Origin: Chloroflexota bacterium
Lineage (GTDB): Bacteria; Chloroflexota; Anaerolineae; Caldilineales; Caldilineaceae
Direction: 5' to 3'
Assembly (NCBI GenBank): GCA_003451595.1
Contig: DMDA01000019.1
Span: 62,359 to 126,358, forward strand
DNA length: 64,000 nucleotides
Every line of letters starts with the position of its first letter. Within the stretch, counting starts at the first letter, position 1. Under the pieces are notes generated by a model. The model did no database searches. It saw only the letters and a list, made by a program, of their open reading frames with translations, and had not been told where the DNA came from. Positions 18,553 to 26,963 of the stretch are shown here, piece after piece. Position numbers and translations under genes: made by a program.

Positions 18553-20907
18553 ATGAAGCTGCGCTTGCCCAGAGTCAAGCTGATTTGGAAATTCCTCCTT
18601 TTCATCGGCGTCACCAGTGTGGTTCCGCTGATGGCGATGGGCTGGGCTTCCTACCAGACAGCGCTGCACACGGTCGAGTTGCAGGCCGGTCAATACACCC
18701 AGGAACTGACCACGCAGCAGCGCAAATACCTCGATCTTCTTCTCCAGGAGATCGAAAGTCTGATGGCGAATCTGGCTAGTTTGGACGACATCAAGCAGGT
18801 GGCGGCGAAGGAAAGCCCGGAAACCGACACCTACACCAAGCTCACCACCAATGCGCGCATTGGCTATATTCTCAGCGGCTACACCAACCTGCGCGGACTC
18901 ATCTCGATTGACATCTTTACCGCAGGCGGCGACCAATATCATGTCGGCGACACACTTAACGTACAGGAATTGCGTACGGACGCGCTGGCGCGCATTCGGG
19001 CTGCCGCCGAACGCGCCCAAGGCGGCAACGTCTGGCTGGGCATCGAAGACAACATCAACCGCGCCTCCACGGAGCAGAAGGTCATGGTGGCAGCCAGGCA
19101 ACTCAATGCCATCCCGGGGCTTACGCAGGCGGCGAAGCCAACGGCGTTGCTGATTGTCAACTATGGCCTGGATAACTTACGGCGGCATTTTGCAAACGCA
19201 ACGCAAAGCGCTGCTGCCTCGATGATGATCATCGACGCAGAGCGCCGCGTCGTCTACGCTACGGATGCTGCCCGCGTCGGTTCGGTCATCAGTCAGGCTT
19301 TTTATGCAGCGCTTCCCGGTGCAGGCGGAGCATTTGTCCAGGAAATAGACGGACAGTCGGTGTTTGTCTCGTATAGCCGGTCACCGATGAGTGGTTGGCT
19401 TGTGGTCAACTTCACGCCGATGAATGTGTTGACCGCGCCGACCACGCAGATTTTCTTTGCCACCCTCTTCTTATTGCTGGCGAGTCTGGCGATGGTCGGC
19501 GTTGGGACGCTCTTCCTCTCACGTTCGGTGGTGTCGCCGATCAACCTGATCACGCGCAACTTCCAGCGGATTCAGCAGGGCGATTTGCTGCAAGTTGCGC
19601 CGTTGCAGGTGCGCTCGAATGATGAGATCGGCGACTTGACGCGCTGGTTCAATGCCTTTCTCGATTCCTTGCTCGAAAAGCAGAAGGCTGACGCCGAACT
19701 GGTTGCCGCCAAAGAAGCCGCCGTTGCTGCCAGCCTGGCCAAGAGCGAATTCCTTGCCAATATGAGCCATGAGATCCGCACCCCGATGAATGGGGTGCTG
19801 GGGATGCTCCAGCTCGTCCAGGGCACACCGTTGACCGAGGAACAGCAGGACTTCATCGCGACGGCGCGCGTTTCCGCCGAAGCGCTGCTGCACCTGCTCA
19901 ACGACATTCTTGACTTCTCCAAGATTGAAGCGGGCAAACTGGATCTGGATGAGCAACCCTTTGATCTGCGTCTACTCATCTTGACGCTGGTCAAGGGATT
20001 TTCTGTCATGGCCAACAACAAGGGAGTTGATCTGACCACCGCCATCGCCGACGACGTGCCGCACATGCTTGTGGGCGACCCTCTGCGCTTACGACAGATT
20101 TTGGCCAACCTGGTGGGCAATGCCATCAAATTTACGGAGCAAGGGAACATCCGCGTGGCAGTGCAGACCCAGGCGCGCAGTGCTGAGCGGGTTACGTTAC
20201 TCTTTAGTGTGACCGACACGGGCGTTGGCGTGGCGCCGGACAAGTTGGCCTCGATTTTCGACGCATTTGTCCAGGCGGATACGTCAGCGACGCGGCGTTT
20301 TGGCGGCACCGGGTTGGGGTTGACGATCTCGGCGCGGCTGGTGGCCATGATGGGTGGCAAAATCTGGGTGGAAAGCACCCTCGGACAGGGCAGCACCTTT
20401 TATTTCACAGTGGTATTCACAGAGGCGCCGGCTTTAGCTGATCACGCGTTGCCTGCTCCTGCGCCGCCCACTGGTGCAACTGCGCCAGCCGCTCATGATG
20501 ATCCCGGGCCGATGCCAGGGCGCCTACACATTCTGCTGGCGGAAGACAATGCTGTCAACCAAAAGCTCGCCGTACGCGTGTTGACCAAACAGGGGTTTAC
20601 CGTCAACGTCGTCAACAATGGCATCGAGGCGCTGGAGGCTTTGGCGCAAGCCAGCTACGATCTGGTGTTGATGGATGTTCAGATGCCCGAAATGGATGGA
20701 CTGGAGGCTGTACGGCAGATTCGGCTGCGCGAGCAAGGACAGTCGCACCGTCTGCCTGTCATCGCCATGACTGCGCATGCCATGCAAGGCGATCGAGAGC
20801 GCTGTCTGGCAGCCGGCATGGACGGCTATGTATCGAAGCCAATCAATGTGGATGAATTGCTCGGCGCGATCCGCGCCGTTCTGCCTGCCGGCGCAGCGAC
20901 GCCGTGA
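18553..20907 (+). CDS. Membrane hybrid histidine kinase
   Basis: About 784 residues. There is a transmembrane segment at about 10-30, an extracytoplasmic sensor of about 260 residues (Cache-like by size and layout), a second membrane segment (about 295-315) and a HAMP linker. A HisKA domain with His406, a HATPase with NAIKF, DTGVGV and GGTGLGL, and one receiver with Asp708 follow. The output after the receiver is unknown. ATG 18553 is preferred, with GGGTG just upstream; a GTG at 18541 is also possible. It directly follows a sugar-binding lipoprotein gene, which suggests that protein may present ligand to the sensor; this is inference. Confidence 0.9.
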   Translation: MKLRLPRVKLIWKFLLFIGVTSVVPLMAMGWASYQTALHTVELQAGQYTQELTTQQRKYLDLLLQEIESLMANLASLDDIKQVAAKESPETDTYTKLTTNARIGYILSGYTNLRGLISIDIFTAGGDQYHVGDTLNVQELRTDALARIRAAAERAQGGNVWLGIEDNINRASTEQKVMVAARQLNAIPGLTQAAKPTALLIVNYGLDNLRRHFANATQSAAASMMIIDAERRVVYATDAARVGSVISQAFYAALPGAGGAFVQEIDGQSVFVSYSRSPMSGWLVVNFTPMNVLTAPTTQIFFATLFLLLASLAMVGVGTLFLSRSVVSPINLITRNFQRIQQGDLLQVAPLQVRSNDEIGDLTRWFNAFLDSLLEKQKADAELVAAKEAAVAASLAKSEFLANMSHEIRTPMNGVLGMLQLVQGTPLTEEQQDFIATARVSAEALLHLLNDILDFSKIEAGKLDLDEQPFDLRLLILTLVKGFSVMANNKGVDLTTAIADDVPHMLVGDPLRLRQILANLVGNAIKFTEQGNIRVAVQTQARSAERVTLLFSVTDTGVGVAPDKLASIFDAFVQADTSATRRFGGTGLGLTISARLVAMMGGKIWVESTLGQGSTFYFTVVFTEAPALADHALPAPAPPTGATAPAAHDDPGPMPGRLHILLAEDNAVNQKLAVRVLTKQGFTVNVVNNGIEALEALAQASYDLVLMDVQMPEMDGLEAVRQIRLREQGQSHRLPVIAMTAHAMQGDRERCLAAGMDGYVSKPINVDELLGAIRAVLPAGAATP

Positions 20908-20949
20908 TCCGCCACGTGCCGCTGCACTTATCCTCGCAATATCGTCGCG

Positions 20950-20958
20950 TGGTATAAT
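20950..20958 (+). promoter_or_regulatory. Extended -10 promoter element for the kinase operon
   Basis: TGGTATAAT is a perfect extended -10 (TGN TATAAT) 117 bp before the carbohydrate kinase ATG. A good -35 is not seen, as allowed for extended -10 promoters. A 12-bp palindrome, AAGCTGCAGCTT, follows in the leader. Confidence 0.5.
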
Positions 20959-21075
20959 CAATCAGTCGGCGCTCCACCTGGCTTGACCAATGGGGGAGGA
21001 CGCGTCGGATAAATCCTGTCATCACAAGCTGCAGCTTGCGGCCAATCTCAGCATCCTGCCTGGACGCACGAACAA

Positions 21076-22569
21076 ATGCAATCTCTTCTCATCGGCGTTG
21101 AAGTTGGCACCTCGGCTGTCAAGGGTGTCCTCTATGACCTCACCGGAGCTGAACATTTTTCCACGCGCTGCGCGTATCATCTCCTGACGCCACAGCCGGG
21201 TTGGGCCGAACAGGATGCTGAAGAACTCTGGGGCGCTCTGCTGACTGTGCTGCGCGAGACCGCAACAGCCGCCAACGCCCTGGGGCGGGTGGTTGCGCTG
21301 GCGCTGGCGGCCCAGGCCGGCTCCGTCGTAGCGGTGGATGGCGAGGGCGCGGCGGTGGCGCCGCTGATCACGTGGCTTGACACTCGTGCCGAGGCTATCG
21401 TCGCCGACTGGACGCGCACCGGCCGCGCGGATCGCATCCGGCAGATCAGTGGCTGGCATCCGCATCCGGGACTGCCGTTGGCGACCCTTGCCTGGCTGAC
21501 GCGTCACACATCGCAGGTCGTGCAAGGGGCGGCGCACATTGTCGACGTCCACAGCTTCTTGCTCTATCGCTTGACCGGGTTGCCACTCACTGATTTTTCT
21601 GAGGCGGCAGAGACGTTATTGCTTGATCGGGCAACGGCCACCTGGTCGGCGGAGCTATGTGCGCTGGCGGGTGTGCAGCCGCGCCAACTGCCCGGGCTGT
21701 TGCCTGCTGGCGCCGTTGCCGCGTCGTTGTTGCCTGAGGTGGCGCGTGCGACTGGCCTGTCGTCGTCCACGCTGGTTGTCGTCGGCGGGCATGATCAATG
21801 TTGCGCAGCGTTGGGGATGGGGATCACTGCGCCGGGGCAGCTCATGCTTGCCAGTGGCACGGCGTGGGTGCTCACAGCGTTGACGCCTGATCTGCCGGTG
21901 GCGCAGATTCCGCCTGGCATGGAGTTGAATTATCACATCTTGCCTGGGCTTCACACTATCTCGCAACTACTCGGTGGTTTTGGGGCAGTCGTCACCTGGT
22001 GGCTGTCGCTGCTCTGGCCCGACGTCAAGGATCGCTACGCCGCCCTGGAGGCTGCGTTGACGGTTAGCCCGCCTGGGGCGCGAGGGCTGCGCTTCCTACC
22101 CATCGGCGGCAGTGCGCAACTTGGCAGTGGACGTGGTGGTTTTTTGGGCTTGCGCCTGGATCACGCTCGTGACGATCTGGCGCGCGCCGTGTGCGAGGGC
22201 ATCGCCTATGAGGTGCGCTGGGCGCTGGACCGGCTGGCGGCTTCACAGCTGGCAGCGGCGCACATGTGGATGGCGGGTGGCGCCACGCAAAGTAACTTCT
22301 GGCCACAGCTCATTGCCGATGTGACCGGCGCGCCGGTCTACGTGGCGCCACATGCAAACTGGCAGGCGCGTGGCGCCGCCATCCTCGCGGGCGTTGGCGC
22401 CGGTTTGCTTGGCGCTGACTTGATGGCTGCTGCCCAACGTTGGCAGATTGCGCTGGCCGAGGTGACGCCAAACCGCGATCACGCGCGGCTCTACGCTGCC
22501 GCATACGCCGACTATCGTCATCTATGCGCACGTGTGGCGGATGAAGAATCAACAGGTCTGGAGGTCTAA
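21076..22569 (+). CDS. FGGY-family carbohydrate kinase (xylulokinase-like)
   Basis: A 497-residue actin-fold kinase. The N-terminal phosphate loop is LIGVEVGTSAVKG; GWAEQD and ITWLDTRA are typical of xylulokinase/gluconate kinase relatives. VVGGHDQCCAALG carries the catalytic Asp near residue 240, and MAGGATQSNFWPQLIAD is the adenosine-site motif near 400. It should phosphorylate a ketose or sugar acid with ATP. The stop overlaps the aldolase start by 1 bp, so the product probably feeds that aldolase. No transporter gene is adjacent. Confidence 0.9.
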   Translation: MQSLLIGVEVGTSAVKGVLYDLTGAEHFSTRCAYHLLTPQPGWAEQDAEELWGALLTVLRETATAANALGRVVALALAAQAGSVVAVDGEGAAVAPLITWLDTRAEAIVADWTRTGRADRIRQISGWHPHPGLPLATLAWLTRHTSQVVQGAAHIVDVHSFLLYRLTGLPLTDFSEAAETLLLDRATATWSAELCALAGVQPRQLPGLLPAGAVAASLLPEVARATGLSSSTLVVVGGHDQCCAALGMGITAPGQLMLASGTAWVLTALTPDLPVAQIPPGMELNYHILPGLHTISQLLGGFGAVVTWWLSLLWPDVKDRYAALEAALTVSPPGARGLRFLPIGGSAQLGSGRGGFLGLRLDHARDDLARAVCEGIAYEVRWALDRLAASQLAAAHMWMAGGATQSNFWPQLIADVTGAPVYVAPHANWQARGAAILAGVGAGLLGADLMAAAQRWQIALAEVTPNRDHARLYAAAYADYRHLCARVADEESTGLEV

Positions 22570-23315
22570 TGGTAACGCGTCGTTTGCATCGTATCTTCCG
22601 CGCCGATGGGCGCACGCTGATCGTCGCCTGCGATCACGGCATGATCTCTGGCCCCGACACCGGCATTGAAAACCTGGGCGACACGCTGGAGAAGGTGATC
22701 GCCGGCGGCGCCGACGCCGTAATGGCGAGCTACGGCACGGCGACGCGCTTTGCTGCGCAGTTGGCGCGCGTCGGGCTGGTGCTGCGCATCGATGGCGCGG
22801 CCACAGTCTTAGGGCCGAAGGGCGGCCCCGGCGCGCAATTCTACACCGTCGAGGACGCGCTGCGGCTGGGCGCCGACGCGCTCTGCGTCACTGCCTTCCC
22901 CGGTTCACCGGTCGAGGAAGCCACGCTGACGGTGCTGGCGCACGTCATCCGTGAGGCGCACGCCTGGGGCATCCCCGTGATGGCGGAGATGGTGCCTGGC
23001 GGCTTCGACAGCCCGCCCACTGCGCGCACGGTGCACAGCGTCGGCGTGGCCGCGCGGGTCGCCGCCGAGCTGGGCGCGGATTGGGTCAAGATTCCCTACG
23101 TCGAGGGCTTTGCGCAGGTGGTGGCGGGCTGCTATGTTCCGGTCGTTGTGTTGGGCGGCCCCCATCAGGATGCGCCCGAAGCGACGCTGACCATGCTCGA
23201 GGCGGCGCTGCGCGCCGGTGCGGTCGGCGCCACGATCGGGCGTAATATCTGGAAAGCCGCCGACCCGACGGCGATGACACAGGCGTTGGTCGCTAGAATC
23301 CACGGCAGCGCATGA
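22569..23315 (+). CDS. Class I aldolase of the DeoC/FbaB/LsrF type
   Basis: A 248-residue TIM-barrel aldolase. Family features are LIVACDHGMISGP, GGADAVMASYGTA, GFDSPP and the Schiff-base strand DWVKIPY with Lys174, followed by VVVLGGP and GATIGRNIW for phosphate binding. It probably cleaves the phosphorylated sugar made by the kinase gene upstream. A close paralogue is encoded at 37909-38652 on the other strand. The substrate is uncertain: fructose-1,6-bisphosphate, sulfo-sugar or autoinducer-type phosphates are all handled by this family. Confidence 0.85.
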   Translation: MVTRRLHRIFRADGRTLIVACDHGMISGPDTGIENLGDTLEKVIAGGADAVMASYGTATRFAAQLARVGLVLRIDGAATVLGPKGGPGAQFYTVEDALRLGADALCVTAFPGSPVEEATLTVLAHVIREAHAWGIPVMAEMVPGGFDSPPTARTVHSVGVAARVAAELGADWVKIPYVEGFAQVVAGCYVPVVVLGGPHQDAPEATLTMLEAALRAGAVGATIGRNIWKAADPTAMTQALVARIHGSA

Positions 23316-24133
23316 GCGCGGATCTTGCCGCAGTGCGCGGCGTGCTGTTCGATGTTGACGGCACGCTCTGGCGTGGAAACACACCGGCGCCGGGGCTGGC
23401 GGCGTTCTTCACCTGGCTGCGCGCTCGCGCCATCGGCGTGTGCATCGTCACGAACAACTCGCTCAAGCCACCCTCACATTACCGGCAGAAATTGGCGACG
23501 TTTGGCGTCACGGTCGAGGAACGCGAAATCCTGACCTCGGCGCAGGCAACGGCGCAACACTTGGCGCGGACGCTGACGCCGGGTGAGCGCGTCTACGTGA
23601 TCGGCGAGGAGGGGCTGCTGGCTGCGGTGCAGGCGGCGGGCATGACAGTGACGCCCGACGCCGCGATGCCGGTTGCTGCCGTCGTGGTCGGCGGTGACCG
23701 CTGCCTGACCTACGCCAAACTCAAGGCGGCGGTGTTGCTGCTTCAGCGCGGCGCCCGGCTGATCGGCACGAATCCCGACCTGCTGATCCCCACTGCCGCC
23801 GGACTGGCGCCGGAAACCGGCGTGACGTTGGCGGCCTTGACTGCAGCGACCGGCGTCAAACCGACGATCATCGGCAAACCGGCGCGGTGGCTGTTCGAGG
23901 CAGCGCTGGCGCAGCTTGCGCTCCAACCGGCGCAGGCGCTGATGGTCGGAGACCGTCTCGACACCGACATCCTCGGCGCTAAACAGCTGGGGATGTCGAC
24001 GGTGTTGGTCACGAATGGCGTCGATAGCGCTGCAGCAGTCGCAGACAAGGGCATCTATCCAGACCTGATGGTGGCGCATCTTGGTGATCTGCTGCAGATA
24101 TGGCGTCACACGCTGGCCGGGAACCTTTTCTGA
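23312..24133 (+). CDS. HAD-superfamily phosphatase, NagD-like
   Basis: A 273-residue HAD subfamily IIA protein. Motif I is LFDVDGTLWRG (nucleophile Asp near 14), motif II is IVTNNS, the Lys motif is IIGKP and motif IV is MVGDRLDTDI. It should dephosphorylate a small sugar phosphate or similar metabolite in the cytoplasm. It overlaps the aldolase by 4 bp (ATGA), so kinase, aldolase and phosphatase form one operon. The 92-bp element copy B begins in its stop codon. Confidence 0.9.
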   Translation: MSADLAAVRGVLFDVDGTLWRGNTPAPGLAAFFTWLRARAIGVCIVTNNSLKPPSHYRQKLATFGVTVEEREILTSAQATAQHLARTLTPGERVYVIGEEGLLAAVQAAGMTVTPDAAMPVAAVVVGGDRCLTYAKLKAAVLLLQRGARLIGTNPDLLIPTAAGLAPETGVTLAALTAATGVKPTIIGKPARWLFEAALAQLALQPAQALMVGDRLDTDILGAKQLGMSTVLVTNGVDSAAAVADKGIYPDLMVAHLGDLLQIWRHTLAGNLF

Positions 24134-24224
24134 TAGACAACACAAATAGACTTTGCTCATCTTCCCGGAAGCTCTGAGCTTCCGGGAAGATATCGGATGT
24201 ACGATGTTTGATTGTGCTATCTAT
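24133..24224. repeat. 92-bp palindromic repeat element, copy B
   Basis: Identical to copy A except for one base, in the same orientation, with the perfect 15-bp stem and CTG loop. It begins at the last base of the upstream phosphatase stop codon and lies between two convergent genes, where it may serve as a bidirectional terminator. Confidence 0.92.
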
Positions 24225-24258
24225 GAAGCGCACAGGCGACAAAGTGTAAGGTGTCCGG

Positions 24259-24891
24259 TCACTCACTGGCGATTAGCATTCGCACCTGCTGCGCCACCGC
24301 CTCACCTAGTTTGCGGTGCTCGCTTGCCTCGAAGTGGATGCCGTCGAGATCACTCGAGACGATGACCGTCGCCGTGTCCAGAAAAGCGCAGCCCAGTTCT
24401 TCCGCCACCTGGCGATAATAAAAGCCGAGTTTTTGAGATTTTGCCTCGGCGCCCTCAAACATTTGATCGAACCAGGTCAACTTCGCCACCGGCGGCGGCG
24501 CCAGCAGCAGCACCGCTGGCGCCGCGCCGGCGCGCCCGGCTGCGCTCTGCTGCACGATGCGCACCAGGACGCCCGCGCCCTGTGCAATGTCAAAGGCTGA
24601 CAGACTAAAGCGTTTCTTCAGATCATTGGTGCCTAGCAGGATGATGACTAGGTCGAGCGGGCGGTGCGTCTCCAGACAGGGGATCAGATAATCCTTGCCG
24701 CACTTATACCCCTCGATCGGGTCATCCCAGACCGTCGTGCGGCCATTCAGTCCCTCTTCGATCACTTCAAAGCCAGCGCCAAGTGTGTTGCGCAGCACGC
24801 CTGCCCAGCGCTCATCGCGATCAAAACGATCTTGGGTCGCCGGATTGTAGCCCCAGGTGTTGGAATCACCGAAGCAAAGAATGCGTTTCAT
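24259..24891 (-). CDS. SGNH/GDSL-family hydrolase
   Basis: A 210-residue esterase-like protein. Block I is LCFGDSNTWGYNP (nucleophile Ser), block III is LLGTNDLKKRF (oxyanion Asn) and block V is DGIHFEASEH (Asp-His). No signal peptide is seen, so it should be cytoplasmic. It is close to the arylesterase/acyl-CoA thioesterase TesA-like branch and could deacetylate sugars or other small esters. It stands alone, convergent to the phosphatase operon, with GGAG just before its ATG. Confidence 0.88.
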   Translation of the reverse strand: MKRILCFGDSNTWGYNPATQDRFDRDERWAGVLRNTLGAGFEVIEEGLNGRTTVWDDPIEGYKCGKDYLIPCLETHRPLDLVIILLGTNDLKKRFSLSAFDIAQGAGVLVRIVQQSAAGRAGAAPAVLLLAPPPVAKLTWFDQMFEGAEAKSQKLGFYYRQVAEELGCAFLDTATVIVSSDLDGIHFEASEHRKLGEAVAQQVRMLIASE

Positions 24892-25013
24892 GGAGTCGCT
24901 CCTTGTCAGATTCGTGTGATAGGAAATGTCATTACTCTACCAGGACGCCGGTGCTCCACACAAGACCGCCATCGGAAGTGACAACGGTAGAATGAATGCC
25001 GCGAATTTGGGTA

Positions 25014-25054
25014 TTGACACAAATCCTATAGCATGTTATCCTATCCTATAGGAT
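25014..25054 (+). promoter_or_regulatory. Promoter with paired palindromic operator for the GntR regulon
   Basis: TTGACA at 25014-25019 and TATCCT at 25037-25042 are separated by 17 bp. A perfect palindrome, ATCCTATAGGAT, lies at 25043-25054. A near copy, ATCCTATAGCAT, lies at 25023-25034, exactly 20 bp away, so the two sit on one face of the helix and bracket the -10. This is the layout expected for autorepression by the GntR protein encoded 41 bp downstream. Confidence 0.65.
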
Positions 25055-25094
25055 TCTCCAGCGACAATTGAAACGTCTCTCATCTTTGAGTGCA

Positions 25095-25802
25095 ATGGCT
25101 GAGCAAAAAACCGTGCTGGCTGATGCTGTCTACGAGCGGCTCAAAGCCCGGATTATGGATCAGATTTACCCACCGCGTGAGCGACTGAATATCGATGCAC
25201 TGGCGATCGATCTTGCGGTCAGCCCGACGCCGGTGCGCGAGGCGCTGGCCCGCCTGTCCGCTGAGCGACTTGTCACCTTCGAGGCCTTCAAGGGTTACCG
25301 CGTCAGTCCGTTGCTGACGCCGACGCAGGTGGCGGACTTGATGCACGCGCGCCGGCTGCTCGAAGTGGACGCCGCACGCCTGGCCGCGCGGCGCATTCGT
25401 GTGCCTGATCTGATTATGGTGGAGAAGCTGCTCCAGCAGATCCTGGATGAAAGCGCCAGCGTGGAAGTTGGCTCCTGGTCGCACGGCTACCGTCAGTTCA
25501 ACCAGCTGGATAAACAGTTCCACGAAACGATCGTGGGCGCCGCCGGCAACCAGTTTCTGCTCGACGCGTATCGTTCACTCAACGTGCACATCGAACTGGG
25601 GCGTTTCTATCGGGTCTTCCGCGAGATGGATCAACAGCAGACCTGTGTGGAACATGCCGCCATCGTTCAGGCGCTGCGCGACCATGATGTCGAGCAGGCT
25701 GCAACTGCGGTGGAATCGCATCTACGCGCCACCGAAGCGCGCGTCTTTCGCCTGATTGAGAAGTATCCGCATCTAGACAGCGCCAACGGCGCAGGTCAAT
25801 AG
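25095..25802 (+). CDS. GntR-family regulator, FadR/FCD type
   Basis: About 235 residues. The N-terminal winged helix-turn-helix (about 10-75) has the family signature LAIDLAVSPTPVREALARLSAERLV split over its recognition helix. The C-terminal all-helical FCD ligand domain has the metal-site pattern DxxFHE (LDKQFHETIV) and a later HAAIVQAL. FCD regulators usually sense sugar acids or other carboxylates and act as repressors. It is the first gene of the sugar-acid cluster. ATG 25095 is used, although its ribosome site is weak; a TTG at 25068 is possible. Confidence 0.9.
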   Translation: MAEQKTVLADAVYERLKARIMDQIYPPRERLNIDALAIDLAVSPTPVREALARLSAERLVTFEAFKGYRVSPLLTPTQVADLMHARRLLEVDAARLAARRIRVPDLIMVEKLLQQILDESASVEVGSWSHGYRQFNQLDKQFHETIVGAAGNQFLLDAYRSLNVHIELGRFYRVFREMDQQQTCVEHAAIVQALRDHDVEQAATAVESHLRATEARVFRLIEKYPHLDSANGAGQ

Positions 25803-25811
25803 GAGGTCACG

Positions 25812-26963
25812 ATGACAGTTCGGGTTGCGCTGATCAGCGGCCCCATGTACGACGCCTTGTATGCACGTTTGCCGGAGTTTACGCGCCTCACCGGCATTGC
25901 TGTCGAGCTAGCGTTTCAGGGCGACCATCCTGCGCTTAATGAATTCCTGGCGACGGAGGCCGCCGCTGCGTGCGACCTGGTGTCGACGCACACCAAGTAT
26001 GCTCCCTCGCAGCAGGCGCTGCTGGCGCCGTTGGACGAACTGCTCACACCCGCCGACCTAGCCGACTTCACGCCCGCGCTGCTGAAGCTGGCGAGCATCG
26101 GCGAGAGGTTGTACAGCCTCCCGCGCAACGTGGACGTGCGCCTGCTCCACTACCGCACCGATCTGGTGACGCACACACCCGCCACGTGGGACGAACTGCT
26201 CGACTTGATGCGGCGCATCAACCGGCCGCCGACGTGCTATGCCTTCGTCTTTCCGGGCATGGAGTCCGGTCTGTTCGGCACCTTCTACGAACTGGTGGAG
26301 ATGGCAGGCGCCGAGCTGTTCCCGCCCGACTTGACGCCGCAGATCGAGAACGCCGGTGGACGTTGGGCGCTGCAATTCCTGCGCACCTGCTACACCGAAG
26401 GGCTGGTCTCCCCGGAGATTGTCGGCTGGCACTACGACAAGGTGCACGATGCCTTCCGCGCCGGACGCGCCGCGCTGGTGGGGGATTGGCCCGGTTATTA
26501 CGCCGACTACTGCGCCGCCGATTCGCCCGTGCGCAATCGCTTCGCCCTGGCGCGCTATCCAGTCGGACCGTCGGGCAAGTCGCTGGTCTACGGCGGCAGC
26601 CACACCTTTGCGCTCACGCGGTGCGGGGCGGAGAACGCCGATGCCCTGGCGTTGTTGCGCTTCCTCACTGCGCCGGAGCAGCAATTGGTTGAGGCGCGGC
26701 AAGGCGCTGTGCCGGTGCGTGCTTCTGTCATGCAAATCGTGCAACAGGGAGCCGCCCCCACGGAACAACAACGCTGGCAAACGCTGGCGGACGCGATCAC
26801 GAGCGTGGTGATCCCTCCTAAATTTAGCCGCTACCCGTTGGTGGAGGAAGTGCTCTGGAAGACTGTGCAGGCAGCCATGATCGGCGCCTTGTCAATCGAT
26901 GATGCGCTGCACAAGATGACCATTCAAATTGCTGACATTGTGGCAGGTGAACATGCAGGGTGA
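25812..26963 (+). CDS. Solute-binding-fold protein without signal peptide
   Basis: A 383-residue protein that reads as a family 1 extracellular solute-binding protein: LPEFTRLTGIAVELAFQGD near the start, YSLPRNVDVRLLHYRTDL, TWDELLDLMRRI and GGSHTFALTRC. Unlike the other binding proteins here it starts directly with the first strand (MTVRVALISGP) and has no signal peptide, lipobox or membrane segment, so it should be cytoplasmic. AGGAGG lies 5 bp before its ATG, so a missed upstream signal is unlikely. It overlaps the next gene by 11 bp. It may sense or buffer a sugar acid inside the cell. Confidence 0.75.
   Translation: MTVRVALISGPMYDALYARLPEFTRLTGIAVELAFQGDHPALNEFLATEAAAACDLVSTHTKYAPSQQALLAPLDELLTPADLADFTPALLKLASIGERLYSLPRNVDVRLLHYRTDLVTHTPATWDELLDLMRRINRPPTCYAFVFPGMESGLFGTFYELVEMAGAELFPPDLTPQIENAGGRWALQFLRTCYTEGLVSPEIVGWHYDKVHDAFRAGRAALVGDWPGYYADYCAADSPVRNRFALARYPVGPSGKSLVYGGSHTFALTRCGAENADALALLRFLTAPEQQLVEARQGAVPVRASVMQIVQQGAAPTEQQRWQTLADAITSVVIPPKFSRYPLVEEVLWKTVQAAMIGALSIDDALHKMTIQIADIVAGEHAG

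Noticed and set aside
18295..19101. Minus-strand open frame of 268 codons with repeated FWLTR
   Set aside because: It is the antisense reading of the 15-bp array and of the hybrid kinase.
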